Shown piece by piece: positions 33,665 to 42,444 of a stretch of DNA of 64,000 nucleotides. The position numbers and the translations under genes were made by a program. Below the pieces are notes generated by a model, which did no database searches, was not told the DNA's origin, and was given only the letters and a program-made list of their open reading frames with translations. Positions within the stretch are counted from its first letter, which is position 1. Each line of letters begins with the position of its first letter. The stretch comes from Holtiella tumoricola (lineage in GTDB: Bacteria > Bacillota > Clostridia > Lachnospirales > Cellulosilyticaceae). The stretch spans positions 16,152 through 80,151 of the forward strand of contig NZ_JAQIFT010000029.1 in NCBI RefSeq assembly GCF_027857615.1. The letters are read 5' to 3'.

Positions 33665-35335
33665 GTGACAACACGACACACAAAAGGAAAACTTAAAATG
33701 ATTTCCCTAGGGGGACTAGGAGAAATCGGAAAAAACATGACTGTTTTTGAATATGGGGAAGATATGATCATCGTTGACTGTGGATTATCATTCCCAACAG
33801 ATGATATGCTAGGAATTGATTTAGTTATTCCAGACATTACTTATTTGACACAGAACAAAGATAGAATTAGGGGTATTGTTTTAACACATGGACATGAGGA
33901 TCATATTGGTGCATTACCATATATCTTAAAAGAATTAAATGTACCTGTTTATGGAACACAACTTACTATTGCACTTGTGGAAAATAAATTAATTGAACAC
34001 AAGATGATGAACACAACAACTAGAATTGTTGTAAAACAAGGGGATACAATTAAACTCGGAAGCAGCTTTAAAATTGAATTTATCCGTTCTAACCACAGTA
34101 TAGCAGATGCCGTTATGCTAGGAATTTGGACACCAGTAGGTACACTTATTCACACAGGTGACTTTAAAGTAGATTACACACCAATTAGAGGTAGTGTATT
34201 AGATTTACATCGTTTAGCAGAACTTGGAAAACAAGGTGTTTTAGCCTTACTTGCAGATAGTACAAATGTAGGGAAATTAGGCCATAACCCATCAGAAAGA
34301 AAAGTTGGGGAAACTATAGATAAGGTATTTAACCAATATAAAGATAGACGTATTATGGTTGCTACTTTTGCTTCGAATATTGACCGTGTGCAACAAGTAA
34401 TTACTGCAGCACACAAACATAATCGTAAAGTAGCAGTACTAGGTCGTAGTATGGTCAACATTGTACGTACAGCGAATGAATTAGGATATTTAGATATTCC
34501 AGAAAAGACTTTAATTGAGTCAAATCAAATTAATCGTTATAAAGATGAAGAACTTGTAACAATTATGACAGGAAGCCAAGGTGAGCCAATGGCTGCTCTA
34601 TCTAGAATGGCATTCTCAGAACATAAACAAATTGATTTAAAACCAGGAGATGTTATTGTACTTAGTTCAACACCTATTCCTGGGAATGAAAAAACTGTAT
34701 CAAAAGTTGTTAATGAGTTAGCGAAAAAAGGAACTATTATTGTACGTGAAGATACTCACGTATCAGGCCATGCAACTCAAGAAGAACTTAAACTCATTCA
34801 TGCACTTGTAAGGCCAAAATACTTTATTCCAGTGCATGGTGAATATAGACACTTACAACAACATACAGAACTTGCTGTAGAGCTAGGAATGGAAAAAGAA
34901 AATACAATGATTCTCTCTATTGGAGATGTGCTTGAGATGAATGCAGAAGGTTGTAAAGTTGTAGGACGTGTACCATCAGGACAAGTTCTAGTAGATGGAC
35001 TTGGTGTAGGTGATGTAGGAAATGTCGTTCTTCGCGACCGTAAACTTCTTTCACAAGATGGTCTCATCATGGTTGTTATGACATTAGAGCGCGATTCTAA
35101 AGCCGTTGTATCGGGACCAGATGTGATTTCACGTGGATTTGTGTATGTAAGAGAAGCAGAACCACTTATGAATGAAGCAAAACGTGTTGTTCAACGTTCG
35201 CTTGACCATTGTCAAGATCAAGGCATTGTAAGTTGGTCAGAGATTAAGAGTGTTGTTAAAGATGATCTTAGAACATTTATTTGGCAAAAAACAAGACGTA
35301 ATCCAATTATCTTACCGATTATCATGGAAATTTAA
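33665..35335 (+). CDS. rnj: Ribonuclease J
   Basis: A 556-residue beta-CASP metallo-beta-lactamase ribonuclease with 5'-3' exo- and endonuclease activity in mRNA decay and rRNA processing. Seen: SLGGLGEIGKNM, the metal motif LTHGHEDHIGALPY (~75), HTGDFKVDYTP (~165), beta-CASP GSQGEPMAALSRMA (~300) and KYFIPVHGEYRHL (~390), then the C-terminal domain (DVISRGFVYVREAEPL). It starts at GTG 7 nt after GGAGG; an ATG at 33661 is in another frame. Single gene between its promoter and a terminator. Confidence 0.95.
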   Translation: MTTRHTKGKLKMISLGGLGEIGKNMTVFEYGEDMIIVDCGLSFPTDDMLGIDLVIPDITYLTQNKDRIRGIVLTHGHEDHIGALPYILKELNVPVYGTQLTIALVENKLIEHKMMNTTTRIVVKQGDTIKLGSSFKIEFIRSNHSIADAVMLGIWTPVGTLIHTGDFKVDYTPIRGSVLDLHRLAELGKQGVLALLADSTNVGKLGHNPSERKVGETIDKVFNQYKDRRIMVATFASNIDRVQQVITAAHKHNRKVAVLGRSMVNIVRTANELGYLDIPEKTLIESNQINRYKDEELVTIMTGSQGEPMAALSRMAFSEHKQIDLKPGDVIVLSSTPIPGNEKTVSKVVNELAKKGTIIVREDTHVSGHATQEELKLIHALVRPKYFIPVHGEYRHLQQHTELAVELGMEKENTMILSIGDVLEMNAEGCKVVGRVPSGQVLVDGLGVGDVGNVVLRDRKLLSQDGLIMVVMTLERDSKAVVSGPDVISRGFVYVREAEPLMNEAKRVVQRSLDHCQDQGIVSWSEIKSVVKDDLRTFIWQKTRRNPIILPIIMEI

Positions 35336-35347
35336 TAATATAGAAGA

Positions 35348-35378
35348 AACTGCTACATTAAGGTGTAGCAGTTTTTTG
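35348..35378 (+). terminator. Terminator after the RNase J gene
   Basis: AACTGCTACA (35348-35357) and TGTAGCAGTT (35364-35373) with a 6-nt loop, then TTTT. Confidence 0.85.
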
Positions 35379-35555
35379 TATAAATTAATATATTTTAACT
35401 TTTTTATGATTCAAGGATAGTTACTTATGGTGACCGAGAGGCTATATTTTGCTAGGGAGATTACTTGTTGAAATATTTAGACTTGCAATATAAACTTATA
35501 CGTAAGAAGAGTAAAATAGATATTCATTTATCTATGTTTGGAGGGAGGATTTAAA

Positions 35556-35795
35556 ATGAATAAGTTATCATGGGGAAGTCTAATAATTCTTTTAGCTAGT
35601 TTAGTACTATCATTAGAATTATATGCATTAACATTCTTAGCAGAAATAATCAGCTTTGATCCTGAATCGCTATTAAGATATAACGACCTTATCAAGGGTG
35701 CCGTAGGAGTGATGTGTGGATTAATTGTATATGGTGTTATGTTGGTACTCCTACATTTCTTAGAAGTACATAAAAAGGATAAGTACAGTAAATAG
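35556..35795 (+). CDS. Small two-helix membrane protein, hypothetical
   Basis: A 79-residue protein with two membrane segments: LSWGSLIILLASLVLSLELYALTFLAEII (~3-30) and LIKGAVGVMCGLIVYGVMLVLLHFL (~43-67), then a basic tail HKKDKYSK. GGAGGGAGG lies 8 nt before the ATG at 35556. No family is recognised. The 178 bp after the RNase J terminator contain no other gene. Confidence 0.65.
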   Translation: MNKLSWGSLIILLASLVLSLELYALTFLAEIISFDPESLLRYNDLIKGAVGVMCGLIVYGVMLVLLHFLEVHKKDKYSK

Positions 35796-35847
35796 TTATT
35801 CTGTCAAACGGAGCAGCCCCTTCAGTCCAAGGGACTATATTTCTGTA

Positions 35848-35874
35848 CTATATCCTCAATATTGTCTAACAGAG
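35848..35874 (+). repeat. 27-bp conserved-loop element, copy 1
   Basis: The 27 bases from CTATATCCTCAATATT to AACAGAG are repeated with two changes at 38749-38775. Here the flanks form TCTGT/ACAGA around the shared sequence. It lies in the gap upstream of an acetyltransferase gene. Confidence 0.6.
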
Positions 35875-35930
35875 TCAAATATTATAATTCAGTAATAGAA
35901 GTAATAAAAGTAATAAAAGGGGAGAAGGAG

Positions 35931-36476
35931 ATGAAAGTATTAGAAACAACACGTCTTGTATTACGCCCATGGACATTAGAAGATGTGGAAGACTTATATG
36001 ATTATGCAAAAGATCCTAGAGTTGGGCCCAATGCAGGATGGCCACCACACAAGGATAAAGAGATGAGTAAGAAGATAGTGGAAAGCTTTATAAAAGCAGG
36101 AGATGTCTATGCCATAGAATTAAAATTTCATCATAAAGTTATAGGGAGTATTGGGTTGCATGAGATAAGTAAGAAGGATGAATTTGGTGTGATGGAACAA
36201 CGAGAAGTAGGCTATGTACTTCATCCAGAATATTGGGGGATGGGATATATAACAGAAGGGGTAAAAGCAGTACTTAGTTATGCATTTGAGGTGTTACACA
36301 TAGATGTTATATGGTGTAGTCATTTTGAGTTTAATGAAAGATCAAAACATGTTATAGAAAGATGTGGATTTAAATATAGTTTTACAGAAAATAAGAGATT
36401 AAATCTTTTAGAGAAACAAGAAGTAAAATGTCTATGTTATAGCTTAACTAGAGGAGAATATGCACTTTTATCCTAA
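35931..36476 (+). CDS. GNAT-family acetyltransferase (RimJ/RimL type)
   Basis: A 181-residue protein beginning VLETTRLVLRPWTLEDVEDLYDYAKDPRV, typical of the RimJ/RimL group. The acetyl-CoA region is VGYVLHPEYWGMGYITEGVKAVLSYAF (~93-118), and the end is HFEFNERSKHVIERCGFKY. Start: GGGGAGAAGGAG leads into the ATG at 35931. The substrate could be a protein N-terminus or a small amine; it is not known. Confidence 0.85.
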   Translation: MKVLETTRLVLRPWTLEDVEDLYDYAKDPRVGPNAGWPPHKDKEMSKKIVESFIKAGDVYAIELKFHHKVIGSIGLHEISKKDEFGVMEQREVGYVLHPEYWGMGYITEGVKAVLSYAFEVLHIDVIWCSHFEFNERSKHVIERCGFKYSFTENKRLNLLEKQEVKCLCYSLTRGEYALLS

Positions 36477-36522
36477 TTTTTCCATAAACTATAAGGAAGA
36501 ATCATTATAAAGGAGCTTTAAA

Positions 36523-37014
36523 ATGCGAAATTCTTATCCTCATTATAATAGAGCACAACTCAACAAAATGCGAAATGATACAACGAATGTACCTGCAACT
36601 TATAAATCATTAGATCAAGCACTTATGTCTATATATGATTCAGTTCAAGATGAAAAAGAAGATGAACTCTTCTATAATTACTTAATTGGTGCAGCACCAA
36701 CACCAGAAGAAAAAGCGATTATTACTACCATTCGTGATGATGAAAAGAAGCATAAGCAAATACTTAGACAAATTTATCAAAATTTCACAGGGCAACAAGT
36801 ACCAGAGCCAAAAGATGTAGAATTTGTGAAACCTAAATCTTATATTGATGGTGTTAAGCAAGCATTATTTGGAGAATTAACAGCAGTAGAGAGATATCGT
36901 GACATTCGTGCTGGACTTCCAACAGAGTATTATAGAGATGCAGTCTTTGAAATTTTAACAGATGAGCTCAAACATGCGACAAAATACAACTATATTTTAA
37001 ATATAAATAAGTAA
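36523..37014 (+). CDS. Ferritin-like di-iron protein (rubrerythrin-type fold)
   Basis: A 163-residue four-helix protein. Two carboxylate/histidine groups are visible: DEKEDELFYNYL and RDDEKKHKQIL in the first pair (~50-90), FGELTAVERYRDI and LTDELKHATKYNYI in the second (~119-160). They fit the EX..EXXH pattern of ferritin-like enzymes. There is no rubredoxin domain. Such proteins protect anaerobes from peroxide or store iron. AAAGGAG precedes the ATG and a strong terminator follows. Confidence 0.8.
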   Translation: MRNSYPHYNRAQLNKMRNDTTNVPATYKSLDQALMSIYDSVQDEKEDELFYNYLIGAAPTPEEKAIITTIRDDEKKHKQILRQIYQNFTGQQVPEPKDVEFVKPKSYIDGVKQALFGELTAVERYRDIRAGLPTEYYRDAVFEILTDELKHATKYNYILNINK

Positions 37015-37016
37015 AT

Positions 37017-37060
37017 AGAAGAGACTATCGCAAATTGCTAGGTGATAGTCTCTTCTATTT
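37017..37060 (+). terminator. Terminator after the ferritin-like gene
   Basis: A perfect 13-bp stem, AGAAGAGACTATC (37017-37029) with GATAGTCTCTTCT (37044-37056), is followed by ATTT. Confidence 0.8.
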
Positions 37061-37149
37061 ATGTAAAAGTTCTAGAGGGGATAAAAGGAAAAGATTATGG
37101 TAGACTAAGAGTAATCGATGTAAAACTTACATATATATTGGAGGAAGAA

Positions 37150-37815
37150 ATGTATAAAATACTTATAGTAGAGGATCAAGAGAAAATACGTAATGAATTA
37201 GGTGAACTTTTAAGACGATATGGCTATGAAGTAGTAATAATAGAAGAGTTTGAAAATGTGTTAGAAGATATTAAAAAGGCAGAAGCACATCTTATTTTAT
37301 TAGATATAAACTTACCTGTATATGATGGGTACTATATTTGTAAGGAAATAAGACAAACTTTAGATACGCCTATTATTATTGTTACAAGTAGGGATAGTGA
37401 TATGGATGAACTGATGAGTATGAATTTAGGAGCAGATGACTTCGTCACAAAGCCTTATAATACTCAAATACTTTTAGCTAGAATAAGTGTACTCCTAAAA
37501 AGGGCCTATGCAGGGTACCAAGAGGTTGTACAATTTAATAATTTTAAAATAAATTTCTCTAAAGGCATACTCATAAATGATGGACAAGAAGTAGAACTTA
37601 CGAAAAATGAGATGAAAATTCTTGCCTGCCTTACAAAAGATAAAGGATGTATTGTTTCAAGAGAAGACTTGGTCAGCTATTTATGGGACAGTGAATGGTT
37701 TGTAGATGATAATACTTTGACTGTTAATATCAATAGATTACGTAAAAAATTTGAAAGTATTGGTGTAGAAAATGTGATTCAAACGAAAAGAGGACAAGGC
37801 TACTTTATAGAATAA
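37150..37815 (+). CDS. OmpR-family response regulator, possible partner of the Bce-type kinase
   Basis: A 221-residue regulator: receiver domain with acidic pair VEDQ, phospho-Asp in LILLDINLP (~52), Thr/Ser in IIVTSRDS and Lys in VTKPYN; and a winged-helix DNA-binding domain (~130-221, VELTKNEMKILACLTKD ... NINRLRKKFESIGVENVIQTKRGQGYFIE). It is closest in feel to BceR/VirR-type regulators. Start: GGAGGAAG precedes the ATG at 37150; the upstream in-frame extension would run through the terminator stem. The kinase at 42467-43483 lacks an adjacent regulator, so this is the likely partner (inference). Confidence 0.88.
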   Translation: MYKILIVEDQEKIRNELGELLRRYGYEVVIIEEFENVLEDIKKAEAHLILLDINLPVYDGYYICKEIRQTLDTPIIIVTSRDSDMDELMSMNLGADDFVTKPYNTQILLARISVLLKRAYAGYQEVVQFNNFKINFSKGILINDGQEVELTKNEMKILACLTKDKGCIVSREDLVSYLWDSEWFVDDNTLTVNINRLRKKFESIGVENVIQTKRGQGYFIE

Positions 37816-37817
37816 CT

Positions 37818-38040
37818 CATGCAGTTTGATTAGTGCCTCTACCGGTGTAGTCTCTGAAGCGAGGTAATTGACATTATTAAAGACAAATGGTATTCTAATA
37901 AAAAAGTAAATAATGTCATCGGAGGACAGTACACCATAGTGTAGGGGATAGTAAGCATACCGCTTGCAGGCCGCCTGTTAGAAAAGATGTCGAGTGAGCT
38001 CGGTTATTACATATATGTAATAGCCGAGTATTTTTATTTT
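37818..38040 (+). ncRNA. Structured non-coding RNA with its own terminator (class unresolved; 6S-like shape)
   Basis: No convincing open frame. A long interrupted hairpin can be drawn: CCTCTAC (37836-37842) with GTAGGGG (37941-37947); GGTGTA (37844-37849) with TACACC (37930-37935); an internal bubble (37850-37866 against 37920-37929); then TGACATTATT (37869-37878) with AATAATGTCA (37909-37918). A strong terminator closes the transcript. A central bubble in a long hairpin is the 6S RNA shape, but I cannot confirm the 6S consensus. It could also be a riboswitch-like leader of the acetyltransferase gene at 38118. Confidence 0.5.
37999..38040 (+). terminator. Terminator of the structured RNA
   Basis: CTCGGTTATTACAT (37999-38012) with ATGTAATAGCCGAG (38015-38028), one G-U pair, followed by TATTTTTATTTTT. 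Confidence 0.88.
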
Positions 38041-38053
38041 TAGGAGGTATGAA

Positions 38054-38143
38054 ATGAATATGATAAAGAAAAGGAATGTGGAATGTTTATATTTGAAAAA
38101 CGAAAAGGGGTGCAATAATGGAATTTTCACTTGTGAAGATTAA
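38054..38143 (+). CDS. Possible 29-codon leader peptide with a strong ribosome binding site
   Basis: AGGAGG (38042-38047) lies 6 nt before an ATG that opens a 29-codon frame (MNMIKKRNVECLYLKNEKG ...) ending at TAA 38141-38143. It overlaps the first 26 bases of the acetyltransferase gene in another frame. The ribosome binding site is stronger than that of the larger gene. Coupled translation or a regulatory leader peptide is possible; a chance frame cannot be excluded. Confidence 0.35.
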   Translation: MNMIKKRNVECLYLKNEKGCNNGIFTCED

Positions 38144-38627
38144 TGATGTAGACTTAATGCAATATAAGAAAGACATGCAGGAGGCCTTTCAGAAAGGGTT
38201 TGAAGATGTCTTTGGTAAGACTGGAGGTATTATTCTTCCTGAAAAAGATATCGACTGTTCCTTGAACGAGAAAGGTGCTATCGCATATAAAGCAATTGTT
38301 GACGGCCAAATGTGTGGGGGTGCTGTCGTAGTTATTGATGATGAAACACAAAACAATCACCTTGATTTGCTCTATGTAAAATCTAGCGCTCAAACAAAAG
38401 GAATTGGCTATGCAATTTGGAGTGAAATTGAAAAATTGCATCCCAATACAAAGGTATGGGAAACTAGTACTCCCTATTTTGACAAAAGAAATATTCATTT
38501 TTATATAAATAAATGTGGCTTTCATATAGTGGAATTTCAAAATGAACATAATCCATCATTAGGTACATCCGAAGATTTTATTGGTGATGGAGGGGAGGGA
38601 ATGTTTGTGTTCCAAAAGCGAATGTAA
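38118..38627 (+). CDS. GNAT-family acetyltransferase
   Basis: A 169-residue GNAT. Core: GGAVVVIDDETQNNHLDLLYVKSSAQTKGIGYAIWSEIEK (~75-115) with the acetyl-CoA loop QTKGIG, then KRNIHFYINKCGFHIVEF. The N-terminal 60 residues (FQKGFEDVFGKTGGIILPEKDI) match acetyltransferases of unknown substrate. AAAAGGGG precedes the ATG. It lies 78 bp after the terminator of the structured RNA, so it may be read through from that transcript. Confidence 0.85.
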   Translation: MEFSLVKINDVDLMQYKKDMQEAFQKGFEDVFGKTGGIILPEKDIDCSLNEKGAIAYKAIVDGQMCGGAVVVIDDETQNNHLDLLYVKSSAQTKGIGYAIWSEIEKLHPNTKVWETSTPYFDKRNIHFYINKCGFHIVEFQNEHNPSLGTSEDFIGDGGEGMFVFQKRM

Positions 38628-38700
38628 TTTAGCAAGTTCTAGTTTATAAAGCTATTACAACAGTAATGTCAATAAACCAAATAGTTATTTCCTTACTTAA

Positions 38701-38738
38701 AATCCCCCTACCATTTTAATTTAAATGCTAGGGGGATT
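38701..38738. terminator. Terminator between convergent genes
   Basis: AATCCCCCTA (38701-38710) and TAGGGGGATT (38729-38738) with an inner CATTT/AAATG helix. T-rich flanks on both strands make it usable for the acetyltransferase and the ABC permease. Confidence 0.8.
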
Positions 38739-38748
38739 TGATATGCGG

Positions 38749-38775
38749 CTATATCCTCAATATTATCTAACATAG
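38749..38775. repeat. 27-bp conserved-loop element, copy 2
   Basis: Second copy of the 35848-35874 element, here framed by GGCTAT/ATAGCC. It overlaps the last codons and stop of the ABC permease gene. The loop part is conserved while the stem differs. Confidence 0.6.
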
Positions 38776-40772
38776 CCATTATTTAAAATGACATTTTTAG
38801 CGGTGATATAAGTTGTAAGGAAGTAGCCGCCGTAGATAACAACAAGAAAGAATGCTGTTATAAAGGTTGTAACACCTAAGGAGAGGCTGCCAAATTGGAC
38901 TATAAAGTTATTAGTAATATTAAGTCCAACTATTGAGTGTACAAGGGCTAGACTTAGTGGTGTAAAGAAATAGAGTGCAATCTGAGTGAATAGAGAACGT
39001 TTAAGGGTATCATAAGGTACACCTAGTTTTCTCAGAATTTCGTAGTGTGCGGTATGGTCTGTGATCTCAAGGAGTTGCTGGAGAGCAAGAATTGCTGCGC
39101 TAGCAATTAAAAATACAAAACCGATATAAATACCTATATAAGTAACGATTGTAGATAATCCTAGAGAAGCTTCATAGGTGCTGATCTTAGTTGTGTAGGG
39201 TATAAAGAAACCTTGATTATTATGTCCTATATCTTCAAGAGATTGAGTGAATAGTGCTTCACATTCTTCTTTGTTATTAAAGAAATTAATATTTAAATAC
39301 ATGCTAGAGACAGACGCATTAACTAAGAACTCATCATTTAAAACTAAAGTGAGTTGGTTACTTGTAAAGTAGCTGGTCTCAAGGGAGTAGTTAAGAGATT
39401 CTCTATATTTTGGAGATAAGTCCTGACCACTGATAGTAAGTTTCTTTTGAAGTCCTAAGGGTTCTTTACAAAGATTAATATAGGTATCTACATTAGATGA
39501 AATTGCATATTCATTAGGGTCTAAAGTAATAGGAGTAGCCCCTTGATACTTAAGTATATTATTGAAATCTGAAAGCTTAATAGCAGTGAGATTAAGGTCT
39601 TCGTTAAAATTATAAAGGTGGCTATAGGTGGCCATAATTTCTGGACTAAATAGATCGCTATAATGAATTGGTGCCTGGTAAAGGTTAAACTCGAGATATT
39701 CCTTTGCAATATCATTAAGAGGGAAGTTATAGCTTTCAAGTTGCTTAATGAGAGAATCTTGGTCTTCCTCACCCCATACATATAAGGTGGCATCATAAGG
39801 TGTTGTAGACTCTAGAGTAGAAGTAAGTGTTTTGCTCATACTAAGACCTGTAGAGAGTACACCAATTGTAAAGAAAAGCATAAGGCAAATAACACTCATA
39901 GAAATATGATGTGTTTTAATTTTACTCATTACTTGGTTTACAATAAAAAGATTAATGTTTTTATAGTAAAAGGTTTTGTATTTAATACAGAGTTTAGATA
40001 CAATTCCAGCTATAGAATAAAAGAATAAATAAGTTCCTATACAACCAAGGAGAATGGCACTAAGTAAGCTTGTATCAAAAGAGCGAAGTCCATTAATACT
40101 CGCCAAGGTATAAGCGATTATTAAAATGACAAGAGAAAGAATAAAGAAGAAGCATGCGAGGGGAAAGTTAGGCATTTTTAAAGTCTCATTTTTCTTTTCT
40201 CCTTGTAAGAGGTCAATCAGTTTATATTTTGCAATACTAACCGTATTAAAGATGATAACGATAACAAAAAGTATTGTAAAGAATACAATAGATTTGCAAG
40301 CGGCACTACTAGAGAAAATAAAGGTAAAAGATTTAAGGTCTACGGCAAAGAGTTGTGCTGTAACAATAGATAATCCGTGAGACAAAAACGTACCTAAAAC
40401 TAATCCACTGATAAGAGCAAAGATAGCAATAATTAAAGACTCTATAACCAATAATAAGTTAACCGTGTGGCGATTCATGCCTAAAGTTAGATAAAGGCCT
40501 AATTCCTTTTTACGTCGTCTAATGAGGAAGTGGTTAGCATAGATCATGAGAAAGCCTAAGATAAATGCTACAAATATAGAAATAATCCCCATAAGTTGTG
40601 AGAGATTCTTGATGATTTCTAATTTAGAAGTAGTAATCTCCAACATAGCTTGTTGAGCATCTAATGCATTAAACATATAAAAAATGCATACACCAAATGT
40701 TAGTGTTAGGAAATAAATCATATAATCCTTAAAACTACGTTTAGCATTACGTAAAGAGAGTTTAAAGAACAT
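38763..40772 (-). CDS. BceB-type ABC transporter permease (FtsX family)
   Basis: A 669-residue membrane protein with ten predicted helices and one large extracytoplasmic loop (~310-520) between helices, the mark of peptide-antibiotic-sensing BceB permeases. It begins MFFKLSLRNAKRSFKDYMIYFLTLTFGVCIFYMFNA; YANHFLIRRRKKELGLYLTLGMNRHTV is the FtsX motif. Start: GGAGG lies 11 nt before the ATG at 40772; the GTG at 40784 overlaps that site. It overlaps the ATPase gene by 11 bases. Such transporters detect or remove cell-wall-active antimicrobial peptides together with a small kinase. Confidence 0.88.
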   Translation of the reverse strand: MFFKLSLRNAKRSFKDYMIYFLTLTFGVCIFYMFNALDAQQAMLEITTSKLEIIKNLSQLMGIISIFVAFILGFLMIYANHFLIRRRKKELGLYLTLGMNRHTVNLLLVIESLIIAIFALISGLVLGTFLSHGLSIVTAQLFAVDLKSFTFIFSSSAACKSIVFFTILFVIVIIFNTVSIAKYKLIDLLQGEKKNETLKMPNFPLACFFFILSLVILIIAYTLASINGLRSFDTSLLSAILLGCIGTYLFFYSIAGIVSKLCIKYKTFYYKNINLFIVNQVMSKIKTHHISMSVICLMLFFTIGVLSTGLSMSKTLTSTLESTTPYDATLYVWGEEDQDSLIKQLESYNFPLNDIAKEYLEFNLYQAPIHYSDLFSPEIMATYSHLYNFNEDLNLTAIKLSDFNNILKYQGATPITLDPNEYAISSNVDTYINLCKEPLGLQKKLTISGQDLSPKYRESLNYSLETSYFTSNQLTLVLNDEFLVNASVSSMYLNINFFNNKEECEALFTQSLEDIGHNNQGFFIPYTTKISTYEASLGLSTIVTYIGIYIGFVFLIASAAILALQQLLEITDHTAHYEILRKLGVPYDTLKRSLFTQIALYFFTPLSLALVHSIVGLNITNNFIVQFGSLSLGVTTFITAFFLVVIYGGYFLTTYITAKNVILNNGYVR

Positions 40773-41529
40773 TGTGGGTGTCACCTCCGAGAAGGGTTAC
40801 GACCTCTATAATACGATTAAAGAAGTCTTTGCGGTTATTATTACCTCTTATAAGCTCAGTAAAGATTTTGCCATCTTTAATAAAGAGAATACGCTTAGCA
40901 TAGCTTGCTGTAAAAGCATCATGAGTAACCATCATAATAGTAGCGTTAAGTTTGGTGTTTAAAAACTCTAAGCTTTCAAGAAGAAGCCTAGAAGATTTTG
41001 AATCAAGAGCACCTGTAGGCTCATCAGCTAAAATAAGAGATGGATGTGTGATGATGGCACGCGCACAAGCAACACGCTGTTTTTGGCCACCAGAAAGCTC
41101 ATAAGGATATTTAGAGAGGATATTGGTAATACCTAGTTGAGTAGCTAATGTATGGATACGCTCTTCAATTTCCTTAGGATTTACTTTTTGAATAGTGAGT
41201 GCAAGTGCAATATTTTCAAATGCAGTTAAGGTATTAAGTAGGTTGAAATCTTGGAAGATAAAACCTAGATGATTACGACGAAAGGTAGCAAGCTTCTTTT
41301 GAGAAAGAGTTGTAATATCTTGTTCGTCTATAATGATATGTCCACTTGTAACGGTATCGATTGTTGAAATACAGTTAAGGAGAGTGGTTTTACCACTCCC
41401 TGAAGGCCCCATTATAGCTACAAATTCTCCTTTGTCTACATCTAGGTTAATATGGTCTAGAGCTTTGGTAACATTACCACGAGAACCATAATATTTTTGG
41501 ATTTGTTGTACACTTAATAGTTTTTCCAT
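40762..41529 (-). CDS. BceA-type ABC transporter ATP-binding protein
   Basis: A 255-residue ATPase of the MacB/LolD/BceA type: Walker A GPSGSGKTTLLN (~39), signature ELSGGQKQRVACARAI (~144), Walker B LILADEPTGALDSKSS (~165) and MMVTHD (~200). IDTVTSGHIIIDEQDIT and LGFIFQDFNLL are typical. The C-terminal tail is slightly longer than average. AGGAGG precedes the ATG. Its end overlaps the permease, its obligate partner. Confidence 0.92.
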   Translation of the reverse strand: MEKLLSVQQIQKYYGSRGNVTKALDHINLDVDKGEFVAIMGPSGSGKTTLLNCISTIDTVTSGHIIIDEQDITTLSQKKLATFRRNHLGFIFQDFNLLNTLTAFENIALALTIQKVNPKEIEERIHTLATQLGITNILSKYPYELSGGQKQRVACARAIITHPSLILADEPTGALDSKSSRLLLESLEFLNTKLNATIMMVTHDAFTASYAKRILFIKDGKIFTELIRGNNNRKDFFNRIIEVVTLLGGDTHNVL

Positions 41530-41538
41530 AAAAGCCTC

Positions 41539-42363
41539 CTATTTGAATCCGTTTATAAGATAAGCTACACCGAGTAAGATATAGAGGTGAGCTGGGTAGT
41601 AGATATAGAAGAAAGAACGCATACCTTTTCCTTTTTGGCCATTATAAAGAAGAAGAAAAGGTAGAGCTAAAATCATAAGCCATTGGTAATTAATATAAAA
41701 TAGGTTATCTACTGAGAATATCATACCTGTTGTCAGATAGAAGGTAATGATACAGAAAACAGTATAGAAAAGTCCCATATGTTTTTTATTGTTATGGCAT
41801 AAATAGAAACCAATACCTAATGCAATCCAAAGAATACCACCTTCTACTAATAAAGGTAAAGGAATGGCTACAAGTACAATCCTAAGTACCCAAAGTGGTA
41901 GAGTTTCCATACTCATCAAAACAATGAAAGAAGCAAGAATAGGAGTGAGTATAGCAAGGAGGTTAAGAAGTCCTTGACCGAGCTTGTGTTCTTTAAAAGC
42001 AACAATAGTTTTTTCACCAAAGTGGATAAAGAAGGTGATAAGGAACATCGTTGCGAAAATATTATTGATAATCATACCACCATTTGGCATAGGGAAATAG
42101 GTGTTGGCAAGGTTGTTAAGGAGTGCCATACCTATAGAGGCTATATATAAGCGGCTCATGTATTTCATGCGGTTACGAGTGTGGTACATACCTTCAGCAA
42201 CCATGAAAATAAAGATAGGTGCAGAAATACGCCCAATAATTCCAAACCAAAATGGGATAGGGATAATCCCTATAAGCATTTGTTGAATGTGGTCAAATGT
42301 CATAAAAATAAGTGCGAGTAATTTAAGATCAAAGCTAGTTAGGCCTTTTTTAATAAAATCCAT
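41539..42363 (-). CDS. TraX-family membrane protein
   Basis: A 274-residue protein with about eight membrane helices. It begins GLTSFDLKLLALIFMTFDHIQQMLIG, the TraX motif with His in FDHI, followed by FWFGIIGRISAPIFIFMVAEGMYHTRN, which is typical. F-plasmid TraX acetylates pilin; chromosomal TraX proteins in Firmicutes are likely acyltransferases of surface molecules. It lies 9 bp upstream of the BceA-type gene, so it is inside the antimicrobial-response operon; a role in modifying surface targets is inferred. GGAGG precedes the ATG. Confidence 0.85.
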   Translation of the reverse strand: MDFIKKGLTSFDLKLLALIFMTFDHIQQMLIGIIPIPFWFGIIGRISAPIFIFMVAEGMYHTRNRMKYMSRLYIASIGMALLNNLANTYFPMPNGGMIINNIFATMFLITFFIHFGEKTIVAFKEHKLGQGLLNLLAILTPILASFIVLMSMETLPLWVLRIVLVAIPLPLLVEGGILWIALGIGFYLCHNNKKHMGLFYTVFCIITFYLTTGMIFSVDNLFYINYQWLMILALPFLLLYNGQKGKGMRSFFYIYYPAHLYILLGVAYLINGFK

Positions 42364-42444
42364 TTTGAATACCTCCGTAATGAGTTCGTTAAGATAGATT
42401 TATCATACAGAAGTCTAAAAGAAGTTGCGATGGATTAGACTAAC

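Noticed and set aside
35848..38775. The 27-bp repeat pair considered as insertion sequence ends
   Set aside because: Same orientation, no transposase between them, and no target-site duplication seen.
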